A stretch of DNA of 64,000 nucleotides. Source: Phaeosaccion multiseriatum (Eukaryota > Ochrophyta, other classes). Positions 1 through 11,656 of the stretch are shown one piece after another. The notes under the pieces are model-generated. The model searched no databases. It was not told where the DNA came from and saw only the letters and a list, made by a program, of their open reading frames with translations. The DNA lies in assembly GCA_965112735.1 (NCBI GenBank), contig OZ218950.1, positions 1,736,001 to 1,800,000 of the forward strand, read 5' to 3'. Position 1 is the stretch's first letter; each line of letters begins with the position of its first letter. Both the position numbers and the translations under genes were made by a program.

Positions 1-614
1 CGTGCGTGCACCCCCGTTGTACCCTTCCATGTTGAACACCGTGTGCTTATGTTATCTGCTAGATGCACAGCGGGTCTGACGGTGTGTGGCTGTTCGGGGG
101 TGAAGGTGAAGGCAGTGGAGCTATACTCGGGAGTACAATAGCGACCGCAGATCCAGGCCAGCAGGAGGAGGAGGAGGCAAAGGGAGAGCCAGAGACGAGG
201 AGGAGGAGGAGGAGGAGGAGGAGGAGGAGGAGGAGGAGGAGGAGGAGGGACGTTTTTTTACCCACTGCTCCTCCCCTAATAAGTGCTTTCATTGTACAAA
301 ATGAAACAATTTTATTGACAAAAAAAAAGAGTTTTATTTTCTCCAAACCGATTATGGACTCGCCGCCACTCCCATGTCGGAGCTACATACAGCACTGAAT
401 ATCTCCCCCCTCGAATGTACATGTGTCCTACAAAAGCTCCCTTTCTCCCTCCCCCTCTCGTGAGTAGACGGGGGCCCTACTGCTCCCACCTCCGACTACC
501 ACACCACCACTCTCTGCCCGTCTTGCTTACTCACAACAACCCAGCCAACTCAATTCCTTCCGCAGTCAGCTTCAGCCCCCTCTGCCTGGGGGGCTTCATT
601 TTCGAACCAACCGA
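1..614. other. Downstream flank of the first gene; no gene seen
   Basis: This stretch lies 3' of the minus-strand gene that ends at 615. It holds a pure (GAG)n tract at about 196-248 and otherwise unremarkable sequence. The open frames across it are repeat translations (poly-R, poly-L) with no recognisable domain. Part of it is probably the 3' UTR of the neighbouring gene. Confidence 0.5.
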
Positions 615-3600
615 TTACGGAGTCAGTTTCAGTCGACTCTTGAGCACAGAGTACACAAGAAAGGCCTCCGCCCGGGGAAACCGCTCCGATTGTTGCTGCG
701 ACTCCGACCCACCACGCCCCCCATCCATATCAACATCCTCATCACCACCACCACCACCACCACCACCGCCACCACCACCTTTGCCCCTGCCTCCCCCTCC
801 TCCTCCCCCTCCGTCAATGTCTCCGTCTGGCGTCAGCATATGTTGAGCAATAACCCGAACAGCCGCTCCCATGCCCAACCGAGGCCCTACTAGCGCCGCC
901 ACCACACGAAGCTCCAACAGATCAAGGTCGAGGCTCGGAGCGCACTCCCCCAGGACGTCTTCGACCTCGCCGATCACAGCGCGCTTACACGTCAGCGGCC
1001 GCCCGAAGCGAGTGTACAGGACAGTCTCCTCCTCCCCCCCCTCCTCCTCCTCCTCCCCCTCCTCCTCCTCCTCCTCCTCCTCCTCCTCCTCCTCCTCCTC
1101 CTCCTCCTCCTCCTGCTCCTGCTCCTCCTCGTCCTCCTCCTCTTCCTTCTCCTCCTCCACCTCCTCCTCCTCTTTCTTCCTCTTCTTCTTCTCCTTCTTC
1201 TCCTTCTCCTCCTTCTCCTCCTCCCCCCCAAGCACAATCTTCATCTCCCCCAGCACCATGCTCTCCTCCTCCTCCTTTGCCTCCTCCTCCTCCTCCTCCT
1301 CCTCCTCCTCCTCCTCCTCCTCCTCCTCCTCCTCCTCCTCCTCCTCCTCCTCCTCTTCTTCTTCTTCTTCTTGTTCCTCTTCCTCTTCTTCTCCCTCCTC
1401 CTCCTTCTTCTCCCTCTCCTTCTCCTCCCTCTTCTCCTTGTCCTTCTTCCCGCCCAGCAACATATCCTCTTCCCCCTCGCTCTCATCCTCCTCTTCCTCC
1501 TCCTCCCCCGACGACGACGACGACGACGACGATGACGACGACGACGATGATGACGACTCGTCCTCGTCCTCCTTTCTCGGCGCCGCTTTGCGGTGCTCCT
1601 CTCGAGGGCGTTTCTTCGCCCGCCCCCCTCCCCCTCCTCCTTTTCCCCCTGCCCTTGCTGCTTCCGCCCGGTTTTTTCCCCGATTCTCTTCCAAGTCTCG
1701 CTCCAGCTCCTCCAGCATACATCGTCCCTTGACATCACCGACGCGGATCAACTCTGCCAACAGACCCTTAAAGGTTTTGATCAGACGACCCTCATTCTTC
1801 TTTACCATCTTCTTGCAACGGATCGTATTGCGCGCTCGAAGGAGTCCTCCTCCTCGGGGTCCTTCCATCGCCGACTCTCCCCTCCTCATCTCTTCCTTCG
1901 CCTCAGCCACATGCCACTTTAGCTCTTCTTTCAAATACCTCATGCACTCGGCGATGAGATTCCTTCGATACTCGTTCCCCGGGATGGCCGGTGGCAAGTG
2001 AGAGCAGGCAATGGCCAACTCGGCGGGGGATGGCACCTGATACGCCTCTCTTCCTCCTCCTCCTCCTCCTCCTCCTCCTCCTCCTCCTCCTCCTCCTCCT
2101 CCTCCTCCTCCTCCTCCTCCTCCTCCTCCTCCTCCTCCTCCTCCTCCTTCTCCTGCTGCTGCTGCTGCTGCTGCTGCGCCTGCTTCATCTCTGGCGTCTG
2201 CATGGGCATCGACCAATTGTGGGTATTCCTCGCGCTGCTGCCGCTGCTTCTCCTCCTCCTCCTCCTCCTCCTCCTCCTCCTCCTCCTCCTCCTCCTCCTC
2301 CTCCTCCTCCTCCTCCTCCTCCTCCTCCTCTTCCTCCTCCTCCTCCTCCTCCTCCTCCTCCTCCTCCTCCTCCTCCTCCTCCTCCTCCTCCTCCTCCTGC
2401 TGCTGCTGCTGCTGCTGCTTGGGCATCTTATTCAGCATATGTCCAGCCCGTGGAATGGCAATGTCCAAATGATTGAACAGCAGCCGCAGCCGCATAGCCT
2501 CTCCGCCATCGTAATTCAACTCCTGGAGGGTCTGGTAAAGGACGAGAGGGGCAGAGATGAGAGGGCTGTCCTCTGTTTGCCTCATGTTGAGCTTCAGCCT
2601 CTCACTGCCGGGGGAGGACCCCTCCTGGTTGCAAGGCAGCAGCGATGCCTCAACCTTGTGCCACCCTCTCTCATCCTTCAGCTTGGTGCAGATGGTGCCC
2701 AGGATTCTGGTGCCCCATGCTGGATCCTTCTTACGGCTTTGGGTTGCGGTGGTGTTGCTGTTGCTGCTGCTCTCCTTCTTGCTAATGTGGTCGTTACTGC
2801 TGCTGGTGCTGCTGCTGCTGCTGCTGTTATTGTTGGTGACGCTCGCCTCGGCCCCTCCATCCTCGCTTCCGTCGCTGTCGTCGTCGGCACGCCTCTCTTG
2901 CTTGCTCGTGGTGCTAAGCGCAGTGGTTTGCTTAGTGGACTGCGTGATGGCTTTGTGTTCCACCTTTGCCCGCTTCCTCTTCTTCTGCTTAGCCAGACCA
3001 CCAGTCTTGCTGCTGGCAAGTTTGCGTTTGCCCTCCTTGCTCCCCTCCTCGCTCGCTGCCCCTTGCCCTTCTCCTTCTCCTTCTCCTTCCGAGTCGTCGC
3101 TCGTCTCAACAGACGAGTCCGACTCGACGACATAAATCACCCTGCTCGTTGCCCTCTGGACATTCAGCACCTCCACCTCCTCTTTCGTTGATGTCCCCTT
3201 CTCCTTCTTCGTCTTCTTCTTCTTGCTCCGAAAGACCGAGGACGGCTGAGCAGCACCCGCCTCATCAGGCGCCTTCTTGCCCCGAGGCGCAGAAGCCCCT
3301 ACCGAAGCCCCTATAGAAGAACCTCCTTCTCCTCCTGCTCCCCCTCCTCCTCCTTCTGCGCCTCCTCCTCCTCCTCCTCCTCCTCCTCCTCCTCCTCCTC
3401 CTCCTCCTCCTCCTCCTCCTCCTGCCGATCCTCCTGCTCCTCCACCTTTCTTGCTGCCACCGCCGCCACCGCCTCCGACCTTTCTCCAGGGGCCCCTACC
3501 CCTGACACTGACACTCTCCTCCTCCTCCTCCTCCTCCTCCTCCTCCTCCTCCTCCTCCTCCTCCTCCTCCTCCTCCTCCTCCTCCTCCTCCTCCTCCTCC

Positions 3601-4772
3601 TCCTCCTCCTCCTCCTCCTCCTCCTCACTGCTGCCGCTGCTGTCGCTCTCATCACGGCTGCTGTTACTTCTGTCATCACTGCTGCTGGTACTGCTGCTCA
3701 CTGACATAGGAGCATCCCCCTCCCCACTCACAGGACTGCGCTTGCTGCTGCCCCCCCCCCCCGTCTCCTTCCCCTTTGCCTTGGGCTTCTGTCCAGAGGC
3801 CTTTGGCTTTGCTTTGGGCTTATTAGGCTTAGGCTTACCTACTGAGGCAGCAGCGGAGGAGGAAGCAGGTGCCTTCTTCTTGCTTGTTTTGGCGGCCGCG
3901 GCTGGAAGGGAGCGAGCGCCGCTCGTAGACCCCGTAGAGGAGGCAGGTGTCTTGGCACCAGAAGTCGATGCTTCCTTGCTCCTGGACGATGCGCTGGCCT
4001 TGCCCGTGCCCCCCTGTCTCTGTTGCACATGCTCCTTCGTCGAGACCTTTGATCCCCTAGAATGGCTGCTGCTTCCCTTTGGACCGCTACTACTTCCCTT
4101 TGAACCACTGCTGCTTCCCTTTGAATCACTGCTGTTTCCCTTTGAGCTGCTGCTACTTCCTTTTGAGCTGCTGCTGCTTCCTTTCGAAGGGCTGCTTCCC
4201 TCTTTACTACTCTTCTTCGGGATCTTGGCACTAGCACTACTCTTGGATGTCGATGATGTGGGCGTGGATGTGGCAGGCTTGCCTGTGCTTCCTTGTCTCT
4301 GGGGTCGCTGGGCGCGGTAGACTTTCAGCATAAAACTTACTTCATTGCTGGAGAGCCCTCGGAGCAGCTTCTCGAGGCTCTTGGGACTCGTGTCGAAGTA
4401 GTTTGTATTCAACTGACCCGTGGCGCTGCATCAAGAGCGTTTGGGGGGGGGGGGGGAGAGGAGGGGAAGGAGGGGGGGGGAGGAGGGAAGAAAGAAGAGG
4501 TCAATGTAGAGTTTTGTTACAAAGAGGACAATGCAGTAGCATCTGTGGTCTTGTCCATAGACGTACCGAAGGGCGTTGGGCTTGAGGTAATACTTCGCCT
4601 CCTTGTACCCGCCTGCCTTTGTGCTGCTGCCGGCCTTCTCCTTCTGGATGTCGATCTTGTAGCCCACCTTCAGCAGTTGTTTCCACAGACCGTCAGGGCC
4701 ATGGAAGGCTGTGCGAGGGTGCTTCACGATCCAGCTCACGGCGGCATTAAATTCAGCCTTCTTGTCCATCAT
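615..4772 (-). CDS. Low-complexity acidic protein with a conserved N-terminal domain; function unknown
   Basis: Two exons on the minus strand: 4772-4567 and 4425-615, about 1338 aa. The ATG at 4772 is the first Met of the open frame; upstream in-frame starts are TTG. The donor is GTACGT after 4567 and the acceptor is TGCAG before 4425; both exons are in phase 2. The N-terminal 95 residues (around WIVKHPRTAFHGPDGLWKQL, then KYYLKPNA and NYFDTSPKSLEKLL) resemble a short Trp/Tyr-rich domain I associate with stramenopile proteins. The rest alternates Ser/Lys-rich, poly-Glu, poly-Gly and poly-Gln runs with three more normal islands: around DPAWGTRILGTI, SPAELAIACSHLPP and LYTRFGRPLTCKRA. Runs of 40-60 Glu come from GAG microsatellites. 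A nuclear scaffold or chromatin role would fit the composition but is a guess. Confidence 0.65.
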
Positions 4773-4908
4773 GCCTCCTCCTCCCCTTTCCCGCAATTGC
4801 GAAGTACTACGTTACTTTTAGACGATCTTCGAAATTGAAACTCACGGAACCCCCCCTGCTGCCTTTTGGATCCCCTTTTTTCACGTGCTTTTTTGTTTTC
4901 CTTTTTTT

Positions 4909-4940
<32 letters not shown>

Positions 4941-5266
4941 CTTTTTCTCTCCCTCCCTTTGACTCCCTTGCTCAGTCTTCAGACGGGGAATCAGACCAGA
5001 CCTTCCGGAAGGAAGCGCTCGAGTTGACGCGCCGCAGCGAGAAGCAATCGATATCGATTCTCTTGTTATGAAATGAAATGATTAATTAATACAAAAAGGG
5101 TTCCTCTATCTTCTCTCTCTGTGCACTCGCGGCTATTATACTGCCAGTCGGGCTACGGAGTGCGCCTGTCTGCCTGACTGCTAACTACCAGTAGCATTTA
5201 CGATGACATCATGCCTACGACACGTCGTTGCATCCTCGCCATCGACTGCCATCCGTGGGCACCGGT
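4773..5266. other. Intergenic region with a (TTG)n tract
   Basis: It lies upstream of the low-complexity gene and downstream of the kinase stop; both genes are on the minus strand. It contains a (TTG)n tract at about 4909-4940 and AT-rich sequence near 5070-5095. It should hold the promoter of the first gene and the 3' end of the kinase transcript. No ORF with a domain was seen. Confidence 0.4.
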
Positions 5267-8200
5267 TCATGCTCCATCTTGTTGTTGTGTGTTGCTGTGT
5301 TGCTGCTGCGTCGAAGGAACGAGGCTCGTGAGGCCATCATCACCAGCAGCATCATGGAGAAGGTCGGAAGGAAGTGATTTTTCGCCCCCTCCTCCTCCTC
5401 CTCCTCCTCCTCCTCCTCCTCCTCCTCCTCCTCCTCCTCCTCCTCCTCCTCCTCCTCCGCCTCCTCCTCCTCCTCCTCCTCCTCCTCCTCCTCCTCCTCC
5501 TCCTCCATCTTCTTCCCCACCACCTCCTCTGTACAGGCTTCTCTTAACTTCCTCTGCCCCCCCCGTCTCATTGCTGCTGCTGCTGTTGTTGACAAGCGAC
5601 GCTGCCGCCGAAATCTCGTCCTCTTTGCCACTACTAGCTAGAGCCTGCTCGGCTTTACTCTCCGCATCTTGTGTATTCTCCCCCTTCGTATCACTGTTGC
5701 TGCTGCGGACAAGTGGTGCTGCCACCGAAGCTTCCTCGTCCTCCTTGCTACGCGTGGTAGCCTGCTCGGCTTCGCGCTCCGCGCCTTGCGTCTCTTCCTT
5801 ATCACCATCATTGCAGCTGGACACACGGGCAGTGCAATCAGCGTCTAGCTCCTCCTCCTTCGCATCACTACAGCTGGACACAAGTTCAAGCGGTGCTGCC
5901 ACCACAGCTTCGTCCTCCTTGCCACTAGGGGCAACCTGTTCAGAGTTGCCCTCAGCGTGTTGCTCCTCCCCGTTCGCATCACTGTTGCTGCTGCTGGACT
6001 CAATTGGTGCTGCCGCCGAAGCTTCGCACTCCTTGCTATTCGTGGTAGCCTGCTCGGCATTACAATCCGCGTCTTGCTCCTGCACCTTTGCGTCACTACT
6101 GCTGGACTCAAGCACCGCTGCCATCGAAGCTTCGTCCCCCATTTCACTGGGGGTAACCTGTTCGGCAACACTCTCCGCGCCTTGTGTCTCCCCGTTACTG
6201 CTCTCCCGAAGACCAGCGGGAGAAGCACCAGTACCAGGACCAGCCGCACCAGCACCGGCGTTAGCCCCAGCAGTACCAGCATCAGTACCAGCGCCAGCAT
6301 CAGCATCTGCACCGGCAGCACCAGTAGCACCGGTAGCGCCAGTAGCACCAGCATCAGCGTCAGCATCAGCATCAGCGTCAGCATCAGCATCAGCATCAGA
6401 ACCAGCACCAGCACCAAGTGAACCCATGCTCTTGCGGTGGATCATTTGGCTGTAGCGTCGCATCTGGTGCACCCTCCCCATATCCCTCCCCATGATGAGG
6501 ATACGGATGGCCGCGCGGACCTTTCGCTTGGCATTAGACAGCTTCGCTCTATCCCCGATTTCTCGCTGCGGTGAGGGCTGTCGCGCCTTGACCCCCACAA
6601 TCCAGGGGTGCTGCAGAGCCTCTGCCGCGGATATTCGCTTCGACGGATCGACGCAAATCATCTTGCGAATAAGGTCTTTGGCTAGAGAACTGACGTCAGC
6701 CCATTCCTCCACGTTGAACTCCAAGACCCCCTTCTTGATTTTGCGGTATAGTCTGGTTTGGTTCTCGTCGGAGAAAGGCTGATAGCCGCCCAAGAGGATG
6801 AAGAGGACAACGCCTGCACAGGGGGAGAGAGGGAGAGGGTGAAGGAGACGGGGAGAGGGTTAAGGTGTGTAGGAGAGAACCCCAAGCAGAGATATAGGGG
6901 GAGGAAGAGTGAAGGAGGGAGAAAGAGCGAGGAAGCACGAGCGAGACAGACAGACAGACAGAGGGAGATCGAAGGAGAGACACAGAGACCGACAAAGAGA
7001 GAGAGAGAGAGAGAGAGAGACATACGGAAAGGGAGAGAAAGAGCGGCGAAGACAGGAAAGAAGGGAGCGCGAAGGACAAAGACCGTAGGCTGACAGGACA
7101 GATTCAAGCCCCTTCTCTCTGTATGTACACACCTGCGCTCCAAATGTCGACTTTGCATCCGTACGGTTGGCATCTCAAGACCTCGGGGCTGCAGTAGCTT
7201 GGGGTTCCGCACTGGTACGTCTCAAGGTCTGCCCCCACCATGCACGCGAAGCCAAAGTCGCACACCTTTTGGGGTTGTAGTTTGCCGTGTGTGTGCGTGT
7301 GTGCGTGTGTGTGTGTGTGCGTGTGTGTGTGCGTGTGCGTATGTGTCAGGCAGTTTGGGGAAGGGGGGATTGGATGAGAGGGTAGGAGCGGGGAGAGTGT
7401 TACATTCCAGTTAGTTGGGCGCGCAGGAGGGGGGGGGGCTGGGATCATAGGGAAGTTTGGTGTGGTAGTGGTAGTGCTAGTGGGAGCAGTGGGGGGCTGG
7501 GATCATAGGGAAGTTTAGTGTGGTAGTGGTAGTGCTAGTGGGATCATAGGGAAGTTTAGTGTGGTAGTGGTAGTGCGACTTTTGTCCATCCTGAGTCAGT
7601 GAAGCTCCATTGCCTCGCTCGTTCGCTCGCTGGCTCGGCCTCTCAAGAGACCTGGTTGAGCCACTGCCAATTTAGCACTCCCTGTCCCTTCATCACTCGC
7701 AACCTCCACTTACACACTCACTCACTCACTCACTCACTCACTCAATCACTCACCACAAAGTCTGCGGCGTCGTGTCCCCTCAGCAGCAGGTTCTCTGGCT
7801 TAATGTCACGGTGACAAATTCGCCTCTGATGGCAATAATCGAGTGCCTCCAGTAAGTTTTGCATTATCTCCACGGCCTTCTCCTCCGTGAAGATGACCTG
7901 CTCCATGATGCTGTCCAGCAGCTCCCCCCCCCTCATCAAGTCTTGGACCATGTAGGCTTTGGACTGTTTCGTGTGTTGTGTTTTATGTGTGTATCATGTA
8001 TGAATGCGGAAAGAGGAAGGAGGGGAGGGGATAATGGATAAGAGAGGTTTCGGGGAGGAAAGTACTGTGCGTAAAAAGAAAAGAATAGAATCGTCCTCAC
8101 TTACGTTCCGGAAGAAGGCGGCCTCTAGCCGAGTTATTCTTTTATGCTTGATCATGTTCAGCACGCCCACCTCATTCCGCGCCAGTATTTCCTGATTAGA

Positions 8201-8539
8201 GCCTGAGGTATCCATGATCTTCATGGCAAACGCCTTCTTGCTGGGCGTATGCACCACCCGCCGTACGGTGGCAAAGGCCCCATAACCCAGCTGCTGCCCA
8301 ATTTCGTACTCTTCTAACTTCGAGGACTGCCCGTCCACGCTCTCAAACTCCTTAATCAAAATGCCTCCTTTCTCTGTGCCAGGGAATGCGCCCGGCGCGT
8401 AATTATCATGCTTTTTGCTGTGCTTCTTCTTACTTGATGCAGGCTCCGCCACCGGACCGCCATGCTTCTCTTCTCCCCCCTTCCCTGGTTTCTGCGACGG
8501 CGGCTGTTCAGGCGATACAGCTGAAGCCCCACAGCCCAT
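5267..8539 (-). CDS. Ca2+/calmodulin-dependent-type (CAMK) Ser/Thr protein kinase, N-myristoylated
   Basis: Four exons: 8539-8105, 7963-7754, 7265-7133 and 6813-5267; about 774 aa. The ATG at 8539 gives MGCGAS, a myristoylation plus palmitoylation signal, so it is preferred over upstream TTG. Kinase signatures are in order: G-loop GYGAFA at 85-90, Lys107 in AMKI, HRDIKPEN at 196-203, DFG from 218, CGTPSYCSPEVL, then WADVSS and HPWI of subdomains IX-XI. The order is typical of CAMK. There are no EF hands, so it is not a classical CDPK. After the kinase domain comes a basic helix (KLSNAKRKVRAAIRIL), which may be an autoregulatory segment. Then come Ala-Asp dipeptides, about six degenerate repeats of 33-37 aa (pattern AEQ..x..KEDEASVAAPLESSS) and a polyglycine run from (GGA)n. 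A membrane-anchored signalling kinase is likely. Confidence 0.85.
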
Positions 8540-9510
8540 GACTTTTATCGAAGCACTCAAGATGCGCCGTCCATTAAAGCAAAGGCAGGACTCTTCCGTA
8601 CAAAGGAGGTGGGGGAAAACGCAGCAAGTCAGGGAATTTGAAACGACAGGCGTATGGGTTTGAATACGCCCCCTTTTTTTTCATTTTTTTTCCTTTCTTT
8701 TTTCCATCCTTCTTATCAACCAACAAAGCAAGCCCTTGCCCTTTCTCTCTGTCCTTGTACGTCCCCTGTACCTACAGATTCTTTTTTTCCTCCTATCGCA
8801 GCTGCTGGATAAGCAAGCCGCTACCTACTTCTCCCTTTTTTCTTGTTCTTTTTTCCTCCTGTCGTACACACTTGCGTGAGCTGTGCATGGCGAAAAAGCT
8901 CCTCGGTTGTACCCTCATGACATTAGAGGACCACATCTAGCGTCGGAAGGAGCAGCATCATGGGATGAGGAAGAGGAAGGTTTCGAGTTGGCTGGGGAGT
9001 CGAGCCAGCAGCCATAATTGGCGGGAACGTGCGCGCGGCCGTAGGGTACATTGCAGCGGGGCAAGTACGTTGATGACCGACAAGTCATTGAGTTAAATTC
9101 AATCTCAAGCGGAGGGGAGGAGCAAGCAAGCCCTGAGCTGCGGTGACAAAGGACCTGAGAAAAAGATGTTAGAGTCCTTACACAATGGAGTTCATGGCAC
9201 CACCGGCTGCGCGTGGCCTGCTGTCTCCTTCGTCGGTAGAGAGCACTACGGCCATTAGCGGCAAGTGAAGGGAAGAGAGTGGCTGCGAGAGAAAGGCAAG
9301 CGTGTTACTCCCCCACTTAAAATTAAGTCACTAAAGGTGCTTAGGCTCCGAAGAAATGTGTCAAGCGCCATTATAGAGGTCGAGGTCGTAAGCGCTGGTC
9401 CTCGCTGAGTGGTGTGCCGGAGACCGAATCATCAAAGAAGACACTACTTCCCCGCTCCTACGCATACGAACACACGATTTCACAAGCGCGAGAATAGGAA
9501 GGTGGGAAAG
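8540..9510. promoter_or_regulatory. Divergent intergenic region between the kinase and the Gly/Ala-rich protein gene
   Basis: This 971-bp spacer separates two head-to-head genes and so must hold both promoters. It has T-rich blocks at about 8674-8705 and 8785-8855. No RNA gene or long ORF with a domain was recognised. Confidence 0.4.
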
Positions 9511-10499
9511 ATGCGCTCCTTTTCCGTCCTCTTTAGTATCTTCGGCTGGGCTGCCGTCACCTTTTCCGAGCGGGAAGTTCCAGCAGCCGTCGGTTCTTTT
9601 CTACGTGGGGCTGACGGGGTCGGCAAGCGAGCCCTGCAGGCGACAGGTGCGACCACGCGCTCGTGCTCCTCTCGCGCTCAGTGTCAAATCTCGTCTGGTG
9701 CCTTGCTCGTCGACACGCACTAACTTCCGACGACCATCTCTTTGCTCCAACGTATCTCGCCCCCCGTATCATGGCACTCGCTTCACTCCTATTCCTGTTT
9801 TGCTTCGGGTCGATGCTGTATACCCTCGCCTCTTGCGCCTCTTGTCATCCGATACAAACGACCCGCCGCCTTCCTTCGGCTCCATCCGGTGCTCATCGGG
9901 TCCCTTTGCCTCTCTTGTCAGCTGCCGTTGGACCTGGTGGAGCTTCGGCAGCAGCGGGTGGAAGCACTGCCGCAGCTGGAGGTGGAAGCGCCGCAGCCGC
10001 TGCTGGTGGAAGTGCTGCTGCAGCGGGGGGAGGTGAGGTCTTCGTGGCTTGCTTAAAATTTGCTCTCACTCACTCACTCACATCACTCACACGGACCAAC
10101 TCGCACCCAAAGGCTCGGCTGCTGCGGCGGCAGGAGGGGGCTCATCATCATCTGGAGGCGGTAAGCACGCAAAACAACACACACTCACTCACTCACTCAC
10201 TCACTCACTCACTCACTCACTCACTCACTCACTCACTCACTCACTCACTCACTCACTCACTCACTCACTCACTCACTCACTCACTCACTCACTCACTCAC
10301 TCACTCACTCACTCACTCACTCACTCACTCACTCACTCACTCACGAACGAACGAACGGCCCATCACACTCGCAGGCTCTGCTGCTGCGGCAGCAGGAGGC
10401 GGAACAGGTCCTGGTTTCGGACCTGGCGGCTCTACGGTGAGAGAGAGAGAGAGAGAGGTAGAGAGATGGCGAGAGAGGTAGATTCGAGAGATAGAGAGA

Positions 10500-10534
<35 letters not shown>

Positions 10535-10841
10535 TAGACAACGCTTTGCTCTACATGCTTTGGCTTTGCTTGTTGAGTCGCCCTCCCACCCACCCCCCTT
10601 GCCTCTCTTTCCGCTTCTTTCTCTGTCTCTCTCTCTTACTCTCTCTCTCTCTCTCTCTCTCTGTCTGTCTCTGTCTGTCTCTGTCTGCCCCCCCCCCCCC
10701 CTCTCTCTCTGTCTGTCTGTCTCTGTCTACCCCTCTCTCTCTCTCTCTCGCTCGCTCGGCGCTTCACAAGGCTGCTGGTGGTGGAGGGCCAGGAGGGCCC
10801 ATAGGTCCTGGTGGAGGAGGAGGCGGGACCGCTGCGGTAAG

Positions 10842-10884
<43 letters not shown>

Positions 10885-11306
10885 CTATTCTTACCTTCAT
10901 AACACCCCCCCCGCTTCCTCATCTCTCTTTTTGCTCTCCTCTTGCTCGGCGGCGCGCACAAAAGGCTGCCGGTGGAGGAGCCGCTGCGGCGGCGGCGGCC
11001 GGCAAAAAGCCCTACAAAGCGCCTATCGTGGCGCCAATCGCCGTGAAGCCCGAGCCCATCGTCATCAAAGAGCACAAGACGAACAACTACTATGTCAAGG
11101 AGAAGGAGATCCTGATCCTGCCGGACAAGAGCTCGTCCGTTGGAGGGTATGGGCGGGGAGGTGGAGGGGGAGGGGGGTATGATGGGTATGGCGGAGGAGG
11201 AGGAGGAGGGGGAGGAGGAAGATACGGTCGACGAGGAGGAGGAGGAGGAAACTACGGAAGAGGGTACGGCCGAGGAGGAGGAGGGGGTGTCACGTCCTAC
11301 CCATGA
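9511..11306 (+). CDS. Secreted Gly/Ala-rich structural protein
   Basis: Six exons: 9511-9646, 9922-10032, 10113-10160, 10375-10436, 10771-10836 and 10965-11306; about 254 aa. The ATG at 9511 is the first ATG of the frame (the upstream start is GTG). It gives a signal-peptide-like start (MRSFSVLFSIFGWAAVTF). Exons 2-5 each encode one Gly/Ala block of the type GSAAAAAGGG or GGPGGPIGPGGGG. Exons 2 and 3 are symmetric (phase 1-1), as in elastin-like genes, so blocks can be added or lost without a frameshift. The last exon holds a short Pro/Lys part (KPYKAPIVAPIAVKPEPIVIK) and a GGY/GRGYGR tail. Introns are built of ACTC and GA/CT repeats. A cell wall or extracellular matrix role is inferred. Nothing suggests an enzyme. 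Confidence 0.75.
10182..10344 (+). repeat. (ACTC)n microsatellite in an intron
   Basis: About 40 near-perfect copies of the tetranucleotide fill most of the intron between exons 3 and 4 of the Gly/Ala-rich gene. They end about 30 bp before the acceptor at 10374. The coding strand is pyrimidine-rich. Confidence 0.95.
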
Positions 11307-11656
11307 TTGAGGAAGGAGACAACAATGATGATCATGTGTAAAACGTGTGACACGTTTGGAGCGAGCGATGCGGCGACAGGACTGCGGGGTGAGGGAAAGG
11401 AGTGGCCTCACTCGCGAGCACAGCCGTAGCTAAGACGCAAGCGGTGGTTCATGCGCTTGGCAACAACTGGGCGCCGCCATATTTTTCTGGCACTGCCTCC
11501 CCCTTTAGTAGTATTGTTGTTTCTAAGCTAGCTATCCTACTACTTACTTACCTCTCTCCCCTTTTTCTGACTCTACTCATCTAATGTCGTAGCTACCGAA
11601 GCCATTGAATGAAGTATCAAGCACAAACGATGGAACAAAGCAAGTCAAGACTTCGT
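11307..11656. other. Convergent 3' region, no gene
   Basis: It lies between the stop of the Gly/Ala-rich gene (plus) and the stop of the EF-hand-like gene (minus). It should hold both 3' UTRs. No repeat or ORF of note. Confidence 0.5.

Noticed and set aside
4413-4520. Alternative first intron of the low-complexity gene using donor GTAACA and acceptor GGTCAG
   Set aside because: It also keeps frame, but GTACGT/TGCAG (4566-4426) has better splice sites and keeps the KPNALR..NYFDTS spacing.
10049-10537. Long ORFs reading LTHSLTHS... (also near 49618-50124 and 15133-15717)
   Set aside because: They are translations of ACTC microsatellites inside introns; flanking splice sites and family alignments place them outside coding sequence.
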